From contig NZ_CP015961.1 of NCBI RefSeq assembly GCF_001659785.1, positions 62,001 to 126,000 on the forward strand: DNA of 64,000 bases, written 5' to 3'. Under the pieces are notes generated by a model. The model made no database searches and was not told where the DNA came from. It saw only the letters and a program-made list of their open reading frames with translations. Source of the stretch: Dietzia timorensis. GTDB taxonomy: Bacteria > Actinomycetota > Actinomycetes > Mycobacteriales > Mycobacteriaceae. The position numbers were made by a program, and so were the translations under genes. Position 1 is the first letter of the stretch. Each line of letters opens with the position of its first letter. Below are positions 9,418-17,429 of the stretch, one piece after another.

Positions 9418-9465
9418 CTACATGGAAATACCGAATTGTGGCCTCTTCGACGGTACGCGAATTGG

Positions 9466-9771
9466 CTAGTGGAAAAGTGGCCGCATAAATGTGCGCGTGT
9501 ATCGGATCACGCACGAGCTATCGTCGCGGATTTTGTCCGCGGCGATGAATTCTGGGTCAACGTTGAAAAGTTTCCTGTACTCCTCATAGGCGGCGAGGCT
9601 TTCGAAGCTGAAAAGGGCTTCGGCGTGGTCGCTGGGACCTTCGGCGGGGAGGAAGTAGCCGTGATGGGTTCCGCCGTGTTTGTTGACGAGTCGAATCCAC
9701 TCGCGGGCGAACGCTTCGAACGATTCCACTTTCTCGGGGTCGATTTGGTAGTGGACTACGCAGGTGATCAT
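9466..9771 (-). CDS. NIPSNAP family protein
   Basis: A 101-residue protein of the NIPSNAP family, a ferredoxin-like dimeric alpha-beta barrel fold. It starts MITCVVHYQIDPEKVESFEAF and continues with the conserved HHGYFLP and YEEYRKL elements. Such proteins are small stand-alone domains of mostly unknown role, related to antibiotic-biosynthesis monooxygenase folds. The start and length match the family. It has no operon partner. Confidence 0.8.
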   Translation of the reverse strand: MITCVVHYQIDPEKVESFEAFAREWIRLVNKHGGTHHGYFLPAEGPSDHAEALFSFESLAAYEEYRKLFNVDPEFIAADKIRDDSSCVIRYTRTFMRPLFH

Positions 9772-10180
9772 GTTAGCGACGGTAGCAGGTCATCCAGGTC
9801 AGCATTCCGGCGATTGGGGCGGCCAGCGTGGCCGCAGTCCACCAACTACTCCCGGCACGACCTTATTGGTCGCCGCGGTGCATGCGTGCGGTCGTGCGGA
9901 CGAAAAATCCAAAGGTAATCCAGCAGTGCAAGTAGACGAGCCGACAGTATGGGAGGGACGTGAATTAAACTGTTGACCTGCCGTTCAGCCACGCGGTCTT
10001 TTAGCTTCCGAAGCGCGAAGGGCGAGAATCCGGAACGAGCCGGTTACTCGTCCTGCGTCGATGGCGCCCGGGATGCTACGAAGGATGAATAATAAGGGTC
10101 TCGCGACGAGAAATCATTTCCGGGTGGGCTGTCAGTTCGCAATCGAGTCGTTCTCCCGGCGGGACTGAGATGATGTTCGT
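9772..10180. other. Intergenic, no gene seen
   Basis: About 400 bases between divergent genes with no credible ORF, repeat or RNA. It presumably carries the promoters of the flanking NIPSNAP and HAD genes. Confidence 0.4.
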
Positions 10181-10909
10181 ATGGATCAGCAGTTGCCAGG
10201 TCGCGTCCGGGTAGTGGTGTTCGATGTCGGTGAAACTCTCATCGACGAGTCCCGCTTGTGGGCCCAACAGGCGCACACCGTAGGCGTGTCGCCATTCACG
10301 CTGATGGGCGTCATCGGGGCGCTGATCGAGCAGCAAGAGTCGCATCACAAAGCTTGGGACATTCTCGGTGTCGAAGCACCATCAGCCGCGACGGAGATCC
10401 GACCAGGTGATTTTTACCCGGATGCACTCGACTGCCTTTTGGCAGCAAGAGATACTGGCTTTGTTGTTGGTATCGCTGGTAACCAGCTTGCGGGGGCTAC
10501 GAGCTGCCTGCGAGCCGGTGGCTTCGATGCAGATTTCATCGCCTCAGCGGCAAAGTGGGGCGTAGCCAAACCCTCGACCAGTTTTTTCTCGCTGATCGCC
10601 GACGCCTCCGGCGCCGAGCCCGGTGAGATCCTCTACGTGGGCGATCGACTCGACAATGACATCATTCCCGCCGCCGTCGGGTTCCGAACCGCGTTGCTTC
10701 GTCGTGGTCCATGGGGACAAATCCACAGCCGCCATGTCGACAGTTCCCTTGCAGACTTACGACTTGATTCGCTGACGGAGCTGGCATCGATATTTCGGGC
10801 CGCTACCTCGGGTGCCCCCGCCGAGCAGCCTGCAAATGAACTGAGACGCGACGACCCGGCCATCAGAACAGTCCGCGCCTCTGATGCCGATCGACCGTCC
10901 TATAGATAG
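10181..10909 (+). CDS. HAD-superfamily hydrolase
   Basis: A 242-residue haloacid dehalogenase-like hydrolase. Motif I is VVFDVGETLIDE at residues 11-22, with the DxGET form; motif II lies in VVGIAGNQ, motif III is the Lys of GVAKPS, and motif IV is YVGDRLDND. The helical cap lies between motifs I and II. The last ~30 residues are polar and probably disordered. It is a second HAD with Gly in the position of the second motif-I Asp, like the one at 1012-1638. The stop codon abuts that of the convergent ANT(6)-like gene. Confidence 0.85.
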   Translation: MDQQLPGRVRVVVFDVGETLIDESRLWAQQAHTVGVSPFTLMGVIGALIEQQESHHKAWDILGVEAPSAATEIRPGDFYPDALDCLLAARDTGFVVGIAGNQLAGATSCLRAGGFDADFIASAAKWGVAKPSTSFFSLIADASGAEPGEILYVGDRLDNDIIPAAVGFRTALLRRGPWGQIHSRHVDSSLADLRLDSLTELASIFRAATSGAPAEQPANELRRDDPAIRTVRASDADRPSYR

Positions 10910-11731
10910 TCAAGTAGCGTCCGGCCCCATCTCGGCACCTTCTGCGGTAGAGAGGATTCGGTCGACCTCTTCACGGACGGCGGTTAGGTCGAAGCTCTCA
11001 ATCTCGCTCTCGTGCGCTACTCGGGTTGCGGTGTCGTCGAAGAGTGAAATGGCTGCCAGCAGCGGACGAGTGTTGTCGTGCCCGAACGGGCCCCAGCAGT
11101 GTTCAAGTGCCGTTTGAACCGCGGGGTCCATCCAGTTGCGCATGCGCGTGCCGAGATAGCGAACGTCGCGGGTTCCTCGATAGCGCAGGTTGTGGTCCCA
11201 TTCGATCATGCGTAGCAACTCTGTTTTGAGGTCGTAGTCGCGAGTGACAACGCTCCAGGGCTCATCTCGGGCGATGGCTTTGGCGGTCATCAGTGCTGCC
11301 GCTGCCGCCCAGTTGCAGCATTCGTCAAAGCTATTCTGATCAGGCATCTGTGCCGGTGGAGCGACTACCGAGAATTCTGAGGTAGCACCATCTTTGTCGA
11401 GAAGGACCGAGTATGGGCGTTCGTAGTCGTTCTCCCTGCTGGTGGCGTCGATCAGGGTGAAGTCCAGCTTTCCTCCGACGTAGTAGATCAGGCGTGTTGG
11501 CTGCTCCTCGGCGTTCTCCAGTCGCTCGACCGCGAGCACTTCTCCGAGTTCTTCCCACCATGAGTCATCAAGTTCGAGAGGCTCGGTCTCTCGTACGTGG
11601 AGCTCGATGTCGCGGTCCGACAGGGGGTGTTGGCTAAGGTCAGCGGCAGATCCAGTGAGGACCACAGCACGGACGTTGGGTTGCCCCTTCGCCCAGGTCA
11701 CAACAGCTTCTACTGCATGCTCATAGTCCAT
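10910..11731 (-). CDS. ANT(6)-like aminoglycoside/streptomycin adenylyltransferase family protein
   Basis: A 273-residue nucleotidyltransferase of the streptomycin adenylyltransferase type. The N-terminal motif VVLTGSAADLS, then LSDRDIELHV, is the GS-x-DxD metal and nucleotide site. The C-terminal helical part has the family stretch LKTELLRMIEWDHNLRYRG. Family members transfer AMP to the 6-OH of streptomycin, but many chromosomal homologues have no known resistance role. Only 7 bases separate its ATG from the stop of the IS110 transposase on the same strand, so any native promoter has been displaced and expression may depend on the IS. Confidence 0.8.
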   Translation of the reverse strand: MDYEHAVEAVVTWAKGQPNVRAVVLTGSAADLSQHPLSDRDIELHVRETEPLELDDSWWEELGEVLAVERLENAEEQPTRLIYYVGGKLDFTLIDATSRENDYERPYSVLLDKDGATSEFSVVAPPAQMPDQNSFDECCNWAAAAALMTAKAIARDEPWSVVTRDYDLKTELLRMIEWDHNLRYRGTRDVRYLGTRMRNWMDPAVQTALEHCWGPFGHDNTRPLLAAISLFDDTATRVAHESEIESFDLTAVREEVDRILSTAEGAEMGPDAT

Positions 11732-11738
11732 ACCGGTA

Positions 11739-12836
11739 TTATCCCTCTAGAGCGACAAGCGGCCGGGTCGATGACACGGCGGAAAGGTCGCGCCGGAGAT
11801 CGTTGTAGACCTCCCTCGCGATGAACCTTTTCAGACAGCGCAGCACGTCCTTCTTTGAGAGTCCCTCTGCCCGACGACGTTCCATGTAGGCGACGGTCCG
11901 CGGATCGTAGCGGAGACGGACTACGGCGATCATGTGCAGCGCGCGGTTGGCTTGCCGATCGCCACCACGGTGAAGGCGCATACGATGCGTCTTCCCGGAG
12001 GCGACAGGAATCGGAGCGACGCCGCACAACCGGGCGAACGCGGCATCGGTGTGCAGACGCCCGACGTTCTCTCCCGCGCTGATCAAGAACTGCGCAGCGT
12101 GGCCGGTGCCTATTCCGATCTTGGAGACCAACGTGGGTGTGGTCGCGGCGACGAGCTGGCCGAGCTGCTGGTCAAGGTCGCCGATTTCCTCGTTGAGGAC
12201 TTCCACACGATTCGCCAAAGTGCGCAGGGTTAGCTTGGCTGCCTGCATCGGATCGGTCAGCCCAGCAGTATCAGGTCGTAGTCGCCGGCATGCGGCGATT
12301 CGAGCTTTCGGACCTGTGGTGGCGTTGATCTGCTCACGAAGCTCGCCAGGGGCTGTCACGAGCACATTCTGAAGCTGAGTTTGTGCAATAGACCGCGCTT
12401 TAACCGCCGAATTACGAGCGAGGGTGAGCATCCGGATCGACTCAACGACGCCGCTGGTGTTCTTCGGCACCACTGGAGCCTCACCGGCGAGAATCTTGCG
12501 GGCAGCGGCCTCGGCATCGATAGCGTCGGTCTTTCCCCGACGAGCTGCGGTGTGCGCGTGCGGGCGGTTGACCTCACGAACATCGTGCCCTTCGGCCAAG
12601 AGATGACGTACCAGGCCAGCACCGTAGGAGCCGGTGCACTCGATACCGAACACAGCGACAGGCCCGACCGTCGCGGTCCAGGCCAGGAGCTGTGCGTATC
12701 CACGCGATGTAGCCGGGAACTGCTGGTCGGCGATGAGCGCCCCGCGAGCGCTGAGGATCGCGGCGTGGTGGATGTCCTTATGGGTGTCGATGCCAACGAT
12801 GATCGGCTCTTGCTCGACTGTCGGTGCTGCTGTCAT
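11739..12836 (-). CDS. IS110-family transposase (DEDD type)
   Basis: A complete 365-residue IS110-family transposase. The N-terminal RuvC-like DEDD domain shows GIDTHKDIHHA, the Glu of GIECTGSYG and the Asp pair of GKTDAIDAEAA. The C-terminal Tnp20 domain shows IGIGTGHAAQF and VASGKTHRMRLHRGGDRQANRA with the nucleophile Ser. IS110 enzymes act with a structured bridge RNA that chooses donor and target DNA. The frame is intact, so the element may be active. It lies between the ANT(6)-like gene and a GNAT gene that lacks its N-terminus. Confidence 0.95.
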   Translation of the reverse strand: MTAAPTVEQEPIIVGIDTHKDIHHAAILSARGALIADQQFPATSRGYAQLLAWTATVGPVAVFGIECTGSYGAGLVRHLLAEGHDVREVNRPHAHTAARRGKTDAIDAEAAARKILAGEAPVVPKNTSGVVESIRMLTLARNSAVKARSIAQTQLQNVLVTAPGELREQINATTGPKARIAACRRLRPDTAGLTDPMQAAKLTLRTLANRVEVLNEEIGDLDQQLGQLVAATTPTLVSKIGIGTGHAAQFLISAGENVGRLHTDAAFARLCGVAPIPVASGKTHRMRLHRGGDRQANRALHMIAVVRLRYDPRTVAYMERRRAEGLSKKDVLRCLKRFIAREVYNDLRRDLSAVSSTRPLVALEG

Positions 12837-13095
12837 GGTGGAGAGGTCTCCTTCACTCGCTTCTCACGGGTGCGGTGCTGGATGACCGACGCCGGCCGGG
12901 CGGACAAAACAGTGATGGGGCACTCGGATCTCAACGTCCTATGAAGTCACATCCCGCCCGGCACGGCCACAACCACCGCCAGGTGGCGAGCTGCCCGACC
13001 GAGATCGACAGGTCGAAAGAACGACACACCCGCAGCAGCGGACTGGTCAGTTTATTGGGAAGTCAGACCCCGACCGAGCAACTCCACTCCATCTT
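12837..13095 (-). ncRNA. Candidate IS110 bridge-RNA region
   Basis: Family knowledge: IS110-group elements carry a noncoding end upstream of the transposase that encodes the bridge RNA. Here about 260 bases upstream of the transposase start contain no convincing gene. They end where the native GNAT frame resumes at roughly 13,095-13,105. Exact RNA limits and guide loops were not resolved by eye. Confidence 0.35.
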
Positions 13096-13104
13096 CACTG
13101 TTTA

Positions 13105-13491
13105 GTGGACCTGTTCGACGACCTGTCGCATCCGGCAACCGCAGGCCAGATTCGTACCCGCGTGAGGCGATTGCTTGAGGACGACACATACATGATGTGG
13201 GTAGCGGAGAACGTTGACGGCGGCATCGATGGTTTCGCAGCTGGACACCTCGTGTATCCGATCGAGGATGACGTCTCGGCCGGCCAGTTGATTGCGTTGG
13301 TCACGTCCCAGCACGCACGAGGCACCGGCATAGGCGTCAAACTTTCCGAAGCCTTCGAATGCTGGGCGACGTCCAGAGGAGCTGGCCGCGCCGTCGTCAA
13401 TTCGGGCCAAGACCGCCATACTTCCCACGAATTCTACAAACACCTCGGATGGGAACAGACCGGGCTACGACTCGGAAAGCGGCTTGATTAA
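13105..13491 (+). CDS. GNAT-family acetyltransferase, N-terminus probably lost to IS110
   Basis: Encodes the body of an acetyltransferase: DLFDDLSHPATAGQIRTRV corresponds to the segment usually found 20-25 residues into small GNAT proteins. IALVTSQHARGTGIGVKLS is the acetyl-CoA loop and TSHEFYKHLGWEQTG the C-terminal motif. The usual opening strand is missing, and the frame runs upstream without a start into the IS110 noncoding end. The likely reading is a 5'-truncated gene. GTG 13105 is simply the first available start. It could still be translated, but with an incomplete fold. Confidence 0.6.
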   Translation: MDLFDDLSHPATAGQIRTRVRRLLEDDTYMMWVAENVDGGIDGFAAGHLVYPIEDDVSAGQLIALVTSQHARGTGIGVKLSEAFECWATSRGAGRAVVNSGQDRHTSHEFYKHLGWEQTGLRLGKRLD

Positions 13492-13646
13492 CAATAAGCG
13501 CAAACGGAATCAACAAATGGGTTGGTCGAACTGATTCGCATTTCAGAGTTGTGGCGTGATTGCGGGCAAGTTGAAGGGTGCGCCGCCGGTTGATTCGGCG
13601 GCGGTGCTCGGTGATGGTGTCCACGCGTCAAGAGAGGAGTGAGGTG

Positions 13647-14402
13647 GTGTTTCGACATAAGGAGAGACTCAGAGACACCGTTCCGGGTGTCGAGTTTCTG
13701 TCGCGAGTGCTCGGTGAGGGGATGGCGACGCTTGACCTTGAGACGGCGTGTGAATACGCGATACGTGCGGTTGCCAGTTTTCTTTATGGCCCGGCCAGCC
13801 TCGACGAGATCCGCGAGGAGTCAGAGCATATCGGCGACGATGTTGAGGACGCGGTGCGCGCCCGGCTCGCAGAACTCGACCGCGCTACTGTCGAATCGGG
13901 GTTTGCCCACGGCGGTGATCCGAGTCCTTTTCGGTCGCCGGAATTTCCTATGTTGTCTCGCGAGCGGCCGCAGTATCACCCGAGGACAGCGTTTTGGACG
14001 GCAACGATCCTCTCGGGCGAGGAGGACACGTGGACAATATGCGGTGAGAATCTGCATCCAGACCGTCCACGCACGATTGTCGACTTCGATAGGCGCCGTG
14101 CGCGGATGTACCGTGTCGATACTCTTAGGCAGTGGCGTCAGGTCACCACCGAATGGCCCGTCATCGACGGCGAGTGCCACTGGGCATCGGTGGCCCGCAA
14201 ATTCGACGCTATTGCATTGAGTATCAGTGGTCTCCTCCTCGCACACCCTGGCACCATCTGGGACACCGAACAGCCCCCAGCCACAGCGATCGAGCAACTA
14301 CGCACGCAGTCACTGGAACTCGGAGTGGGCGCATGGTCGACCGTCAGCGCCGCATGGCTCAACCAACCCCCGGGCATGACCCTCAACCCGCCTGCGACGT
14401 GA
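13647..14402 (+). CDS. Hypothetical protein
   Basis: A protein of about 251 residues without a recognised domain. GTG 13647 is chosen because AGAGAGGAG lies 8-17 bases upstream. An ATG at 13614 lacks such a site. The protein starts MVFRHKERLRDTVPG, is acidic in the middle (EEDTWTICGENLHPDRP) and has a Trp-containing helical C-terminus (VGAWSTVSAAWLNQPP). No signal peptide or membrane helix is seen. Codon use looks coding-like across the whole frame. It stands between IS110 and IS481 copies, so it may be cargo of the mobile region. Confidence 0.55.
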   Translation: MFRHKERLRDTVPGVEFLSRVLGEGMATLDLETACEYAIRAVASFLYGPASLDEIREESEHIGDDVEDAVRARLAELDRATVESGFAHGGDPSPFRSPEFPMLSRERPQYHPRTAFWTATILSGEEDTWTICGENLHPDRPRTIVDFDRRRARMYRVDTLRQWRQVTTEWPVIDGECHWASVARKFDAIALSISGLLLAHPGTIWDTEQPPATAIEQLRTQSLELGVGAWSTVSAAWLNQPPGMTLNPPAT

Positions 14403-14607
14403 CACCAATAGCTCAGGCCGCCGGTGGACGGTATGTGGCCTGTCACCGCTCCAACGTCGCCCCTATCTGCCTGGCCGGCATCGTCGCTGGCGCGTGTCCG
14501 CCCCAGGTCGCCATCGACTCACACTGACAGGCCGTCGACCACACGCACTATCCCAACAATCCGCCTGTACCCGTTTCGCCTTCGATCGGCGCCGATGAGT
14601 CTTCGGC

Positions 14608-15612
14608 CTAGCTGTATGAGGCCAAGACGTTATCGACGCGTTGTGGTGTCGCGGATGCAGGCGGCTTGCCGTCTTGGGTTCCGTGAGGTCTGTGATAGTT
14701 GTAGTGCAGGTTCCAGGTCAGAAGCGCTTCCTCGCGCTGACGCTCTGAGGTCCAAGCTCTCGCGTAGAGGAATTCTTCGGCGATGATGCGGTTGTAGCGT
14801 TCAACTTTTCCGTTGTGCTTGGGCGTGTACGGCTTGGTCCGGCGATGCTCAGCACCGCTCAGAGCGGCGGCGAAAATATTGGAGCGATAGCAGGCACCGT
14901 TATCGGTGATAATCCGCTCGATCTTCACAATCCCGTGCTTGGCGAACCACTTGCGGGCGCGGTTCAAGAACGCGACGGCGGTGGCGGCCTGCTCGTTCTC
15001 AAGTGACTCGGTGTACGCCAGGCGCGTGTGTCCGTCGATCGCGGAGTGCAGGTAGGAGTATCCGGCTCGCGCTCCGCGGGTTTTCGCGCGGGCAGCGGCC
15101 CTGGCTTCGGGACTGTTCTTGCCGTGCGCCCGCCAGCCGCCGCCGTCCGGAATGCGTCCGATCTTCTTCACGTCCAGATGGATCATGTGCCCGGGGTGCT
15201 TGGCGGTGATCACTTTGACTTCCCGGTTGCTCTCACCGTTGGGGTCGATGAACCGGCGGCGGTTCAGGCCGAGCCGGGCCAGGTGCCGAGTAACTGTGCG
15301 TCGACTAGACGCCATGCCCTCAGCACGGAGCTCGAAGGCGATGCGAGACGCCGACCATTTCTGCACCCGACGCAGATGCTCGATCCGTGCCACTGTGTTT
15401 CCCGGCGTTGCTTTCGGCTGCCTGACCGGAGCTGACGAGCGATCGATTAGCCCAAGCCTGCCGAACTTCCGGTAGCGGTTCACCCACTTCGAAGCGGTCG
15501 CCCGCGAAATGCCCATCTCGGCGGCTACGTGCGCGATCGGCCGAGTGCGGCAACGTTCAACGAGCCGCTTCCGGCCCTCGGGCGTGAGCGGAGCATTCTT
15601 GTGGGACCTCAT
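14608..15612 (-). CDS. IS481-family transposase
   Basis: A full-length 334-residue IS481-type transposase. The N-terminal HTH reads HVAAEMGISRATASKWVNRY. The rve/DDE core has Asp in MIHLDVKKIGR, Asp in IITDNGACYRS, and Glu in NGKVERYNRIIAEE. It ends with the standard HYNYHRPHG region. The frame is intact. Its start overlaps the end of the SDR gene by 4 bases, so the IS appears inserted at the very 3' end of that gene. Both flanks contain TGTAT near plausible ends, too short to define the repeats. Confidence 0.92.
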   Translation of the reverse strand: MRSHKNAPLTPEGRKRLVERCRTRPIAHVAAEMGISRATASKWVNRYRKFGRLGLIDRSSAPVRQPKATPGNTVARIEHLRRVQKWSASRIAFELRAEGMASSRRTVTRHLARLGLNRRRFIDPNGESNREVKVITAKHPGHMIHLDVKKIGRIPDGGGWRAHGKNSPEARAAARAKTRGARAGYSYLHSAIDGHTRLAYTESLENEQAATAVAFLNRARKWFAKHGIVKIERIITDNGACYRSNIFAAALSGAEHRRTKPYTPKHNGKVERYNRIIAEEFLYARAWTSERQREEALLTWNLHYNYHRPHGTQDGKPPASATPQRVDNVLASYS

Positions 15613-16592
15613 TCGTCTGCGGAATACAAGGAGAGGTTCGTCGCTGTCATCGCAGAAGTGAGCCGCCAGAGTCGTTCAGCACTCGAAACGTCGAGCGCAT
15701 AGGGCTGAACACCTCCCTGGTCCATCGTGCCGCCCTCCTTTGCCACCGGGGCGATGTCGCAGTCCTCGAGATAGAGCCCCCCTCGTCCCTCAAGGCTGGG
15801 GGAAGTAGCTGCCCACAAGCCCGTGGCGGCACCCTGGCTCGGGCTTTTGAAGTCGGCATCGGCGACGTTCCCGTCGAGATCGATCCACCCGAGTTCGACT
15901 TGTTCAGCAACTGAGAGTTGCCGCTGGAGGCCGGTCATGATCTTGCCAGGGTGCAGCGCGAACGCTCGAACCCCGTGATCAGCGCCAAGACGATCAAGCC
16001 AGAGGGCGAAGAGCACGTTAGCGGTCTTCGACTGCCCATACGCGGCCCATCTGTCGTAGCCGGTCAGAAAATGCGGGTCGTTCCAGCGGATATCCGACGC
16101 GTGGTGCCCAGCAGATGAGTAGGAGACAACGCGCCCTCCGGCGCGAACCAACAGCGGAAACAGCCGCGTAGTGAGCGCAAAGTGCCCGAGGTGGTTGACG
16201 GCGAACTGATAATCCCACCCCGGCCCAACTGGCCGGAGTGGGGTGGCCATCACGCCCGCGGCCGAGATAAGCATGTCGATTCGGTCGGTCGCGACGCTAA
16301 TCTTCTCCGCCGCATCAGCAATGCTGCCTAGGTCAGCGAGGTCCATGCCCTCGACGACCACGACACCGTCGAGCCCAGCCAGGGATTCCAGCGCAACCGA
16401 CGCCCTACGAGCAGGCACGAGCACCCGAGCACCAGCGGAAGCGAGTGCCCTGGTGGTTTCGAGTCCCAGCCCTGAGTATCCGCCCGTGACTACAGCGGTT
16501 TGGCCGGAGAGGTCACGATCGACGAGCACGTCTGTTGCCGTCGAGGCGGCGGTGAATCCGGATCCGAGAGAGTGTTGTTCTGCGAGTGTCAT
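15609..16592 (-). CDS. Short-chain dehydrogenase/reductase
   Basis: A 327-residue NAD(P)-dependent oxidoreductase. The Rossmann motif is TGGYSGLGLET (the TGxxxGxG element) and the catalytic set is the Ser of VVSYSSAGH with YGQSK. ATG 16592 is used; it lies directly downstream of the MerR-type promoter. The last residues (NLSLYSADE) run into the IS481 copy, so the native C-terminus may be slightly altered. A MerR regulator is divergent and very probably controls it. The substrate is unknown. Members of this subgroup are often called probable oxidoreductases of the retinol dehydrogenase-like class. Confidence 0.88.
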   Translation of the reverse strand: MTLAEQHSLGSGFTAASTATDVLVDRDLSGQTAVVTGGYSGLGLETTRALASAGARVLVPARRASVALESLAGLDGVVVVEGMDLADLGSIADAAEKISVATDRIDMLISAAGVMATPLRPVGPGWDYQFAVNHLGHFALTTRLFPLLVRAGGRVVSYSSAGHHASDIRWNDPHFLTGYDRWAAYGQSKTANVLFALWLDRLGADHGVRAFALHPGKIMTGLQRQLSVAEQVELGWIDLDGNVADADFKSPSQGAATGLWAATSPSLEGRGGLYLEDCDIAPVAKEGGTMDQGGVQPYALDVSSAERLWRLTSAMTATNLSLYSADE

Positions 16593-16599
16593 GCCGTTG

Positions 16600-16630
16600 A
16601 CGATATGACCTAGAGTGAACTCTAGGTAAA
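16600..16630 (-). promoter_or_regulatory. MerR-type promoter and operator for the SDR gene
   Basis: A perfect dyad ACCTAGAGT-GA-ACTCTAGGT lies at 16608-16627. On the minus strand it is framed by TTTACC (-35, 16625-16630) and TATCGT (-10, 16600-16605) with a 19-base spacer. A 19-base spacer filled by a dyad is the signature of MerR-activated promoters. It sits between the SDR gene and the divergent merR gene. Confidence 0.8.
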
Positions 16631-16655
16631 GCCGAACAGAGATGGGAAGTGAGTA

Positions 16656-17087
16656 GTGGGCACAACAGAATCGATGACGTTCTCGATCGGCGAGGTGGCG
16701 AACGCAGTCGGGATGAGTGTTCATGCGCTGCGGTTCTACGAGCGCGAGGGACTACTCGTCGGACCTATAAAGCGCACCGCGGGCGGTCGCCGCCGTTATG
16801 CGCAGGTTGATATCGCCTGGCTTCAGATTTGCACCAAGCTTCGTGAATCCGGAATGCCAGTCGCAGAACTGCAGCGATTCGCCGCATTGGTGCGGCATGG
16901 ACCTGGAAATGAGCCCGAGCGTCTGGCGCTTCTCGACGCTCAACGAGACCGGGTCAACCAGCAGATACACGCCCTAGAACAAGCCAGGAATGTCATTGAG
17001 CGGAAGACCGACATCTATCGCCAACATATCCGGGATGGAAACGCCGTCGGGTTATGGGACCCCACCAGCAAGACGGGGCTCGACTAG
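16656..17087 (+). CDS. MerR-family transcriptional regulator
   Basis: A 143-residue MerR regulator. The winged HTH starts FSIGEVANAVGMSVHALRFYEREGLL and continues with GGRRRY and the helix for DNA contact. A coiled-coil helix follows (ERLALLDAQRDRVNQQIHAL), with a short effector tail lacking clustered cysteines, so a metal sensor is unlikely. The start is GTG 16656 with GGGAAG upstream. The stop codon falls inside an IS end (CTAGGGCGCG), so the natural C-terminus may have been cut. It is divergent from the SDR gene and faces the dyad operator. Confidence 0.9.
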   Translation: MGTTESMTFSIGEVANAVGMSVHALRFYEREGLLVGPIKRTAGGRRRYAQVDIAWLQICTKLRESGMPVAELQRFAALVRHGPGNEPERLALLDAQRDRVNQQIHALEQARNVIERKTDIYRQHIRDGNAVGLWDPTSKTGLD

Positions 17088-17112
17088 GGCGCGTCTCTAA
17101 AGGAGGTGGTTG
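17084..17112 (+). repeat. Solitary copy of an IS5/IS427-type left end
   Basis: These 29 bases, starting CTAGGGCGCGTCTCTAAAGG, are identical to the left end of the IS at 20130-20925 and in the same orientation, then diverge abruptly. With the right inverted repeat at 20912-20922 they bound a 3.8-kb unit. Confidence 0.85.
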
Positions 17113-17285
17113 CTACCCGTGTGCTCGTCGCATCTTCCTACCAGGCTGATCTCGTGGCGGCATGGGAGGTCGTCCGCGACGCATCTGGTGACCATGACGT
17201 GCCGAGCGCGCTGATCGGTGTTGCCGCACTCGGATACGACCGCCAGCTCGTGGAAGTCGAAGTTACAGACGCCGTGATCGGCTGA
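17112..17285 (+). pseudogene. RidA/YjgF-family C-terminal fragment
   Basis: The frame reads RVLVASSYQADLVAAWEVV, then GDHDVPSALIGVAALGYDRQ and LVEVEV before a TGA at 17283. That is the C-terminal half of a RidA/YjgF enamine deaminase-like protein (the VGVAAL and LVEVE elements are typical). The first ~75 residues are missing and replaced by the IS end. It is a remnant rather than a gene. The IS end brings AGGAGG just upstream, so residual translation is possible. Confidence 0.6.
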
Positions 17286-17384
17286 CGCCAATCGGCTGGA
17301 GCGCCTTTGGAGACATGCCGTAGCACGGATCCGAAGCCTTCGCCGGACCCCGAGGAGCTGTAGGGATGCGGCACGGCGGCCAAA

Positions 17385-17411
17385 CTTCCCGGACACGATC
17401 CGTCCGGGAAG
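17385..17411. promoter_or_regulatory. 10-bp inverted repeat upstream of the epoxide hydrolase
   Basis: CTTCCCGGAC and GTCCGGGAAG, a perfect 10-bp dyad with a 7-base spacer, end 18 bases before the ATG at 17430. It is a candidate operator, possibly for the AraC-type regulator downstream. It could also form an RNA hairpin near the ribosome site. Confidence 0.5.
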
Positions 17412-17429
17412 CCTCCTACCGTCGAGGGC

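Noticed and set aside
14613-15640. TGTAT at both flanks of the first IS481 as inverted ends
   Set aside because: Only five bases agree, and one copy lies inside the coding sequence, so chance is likely.
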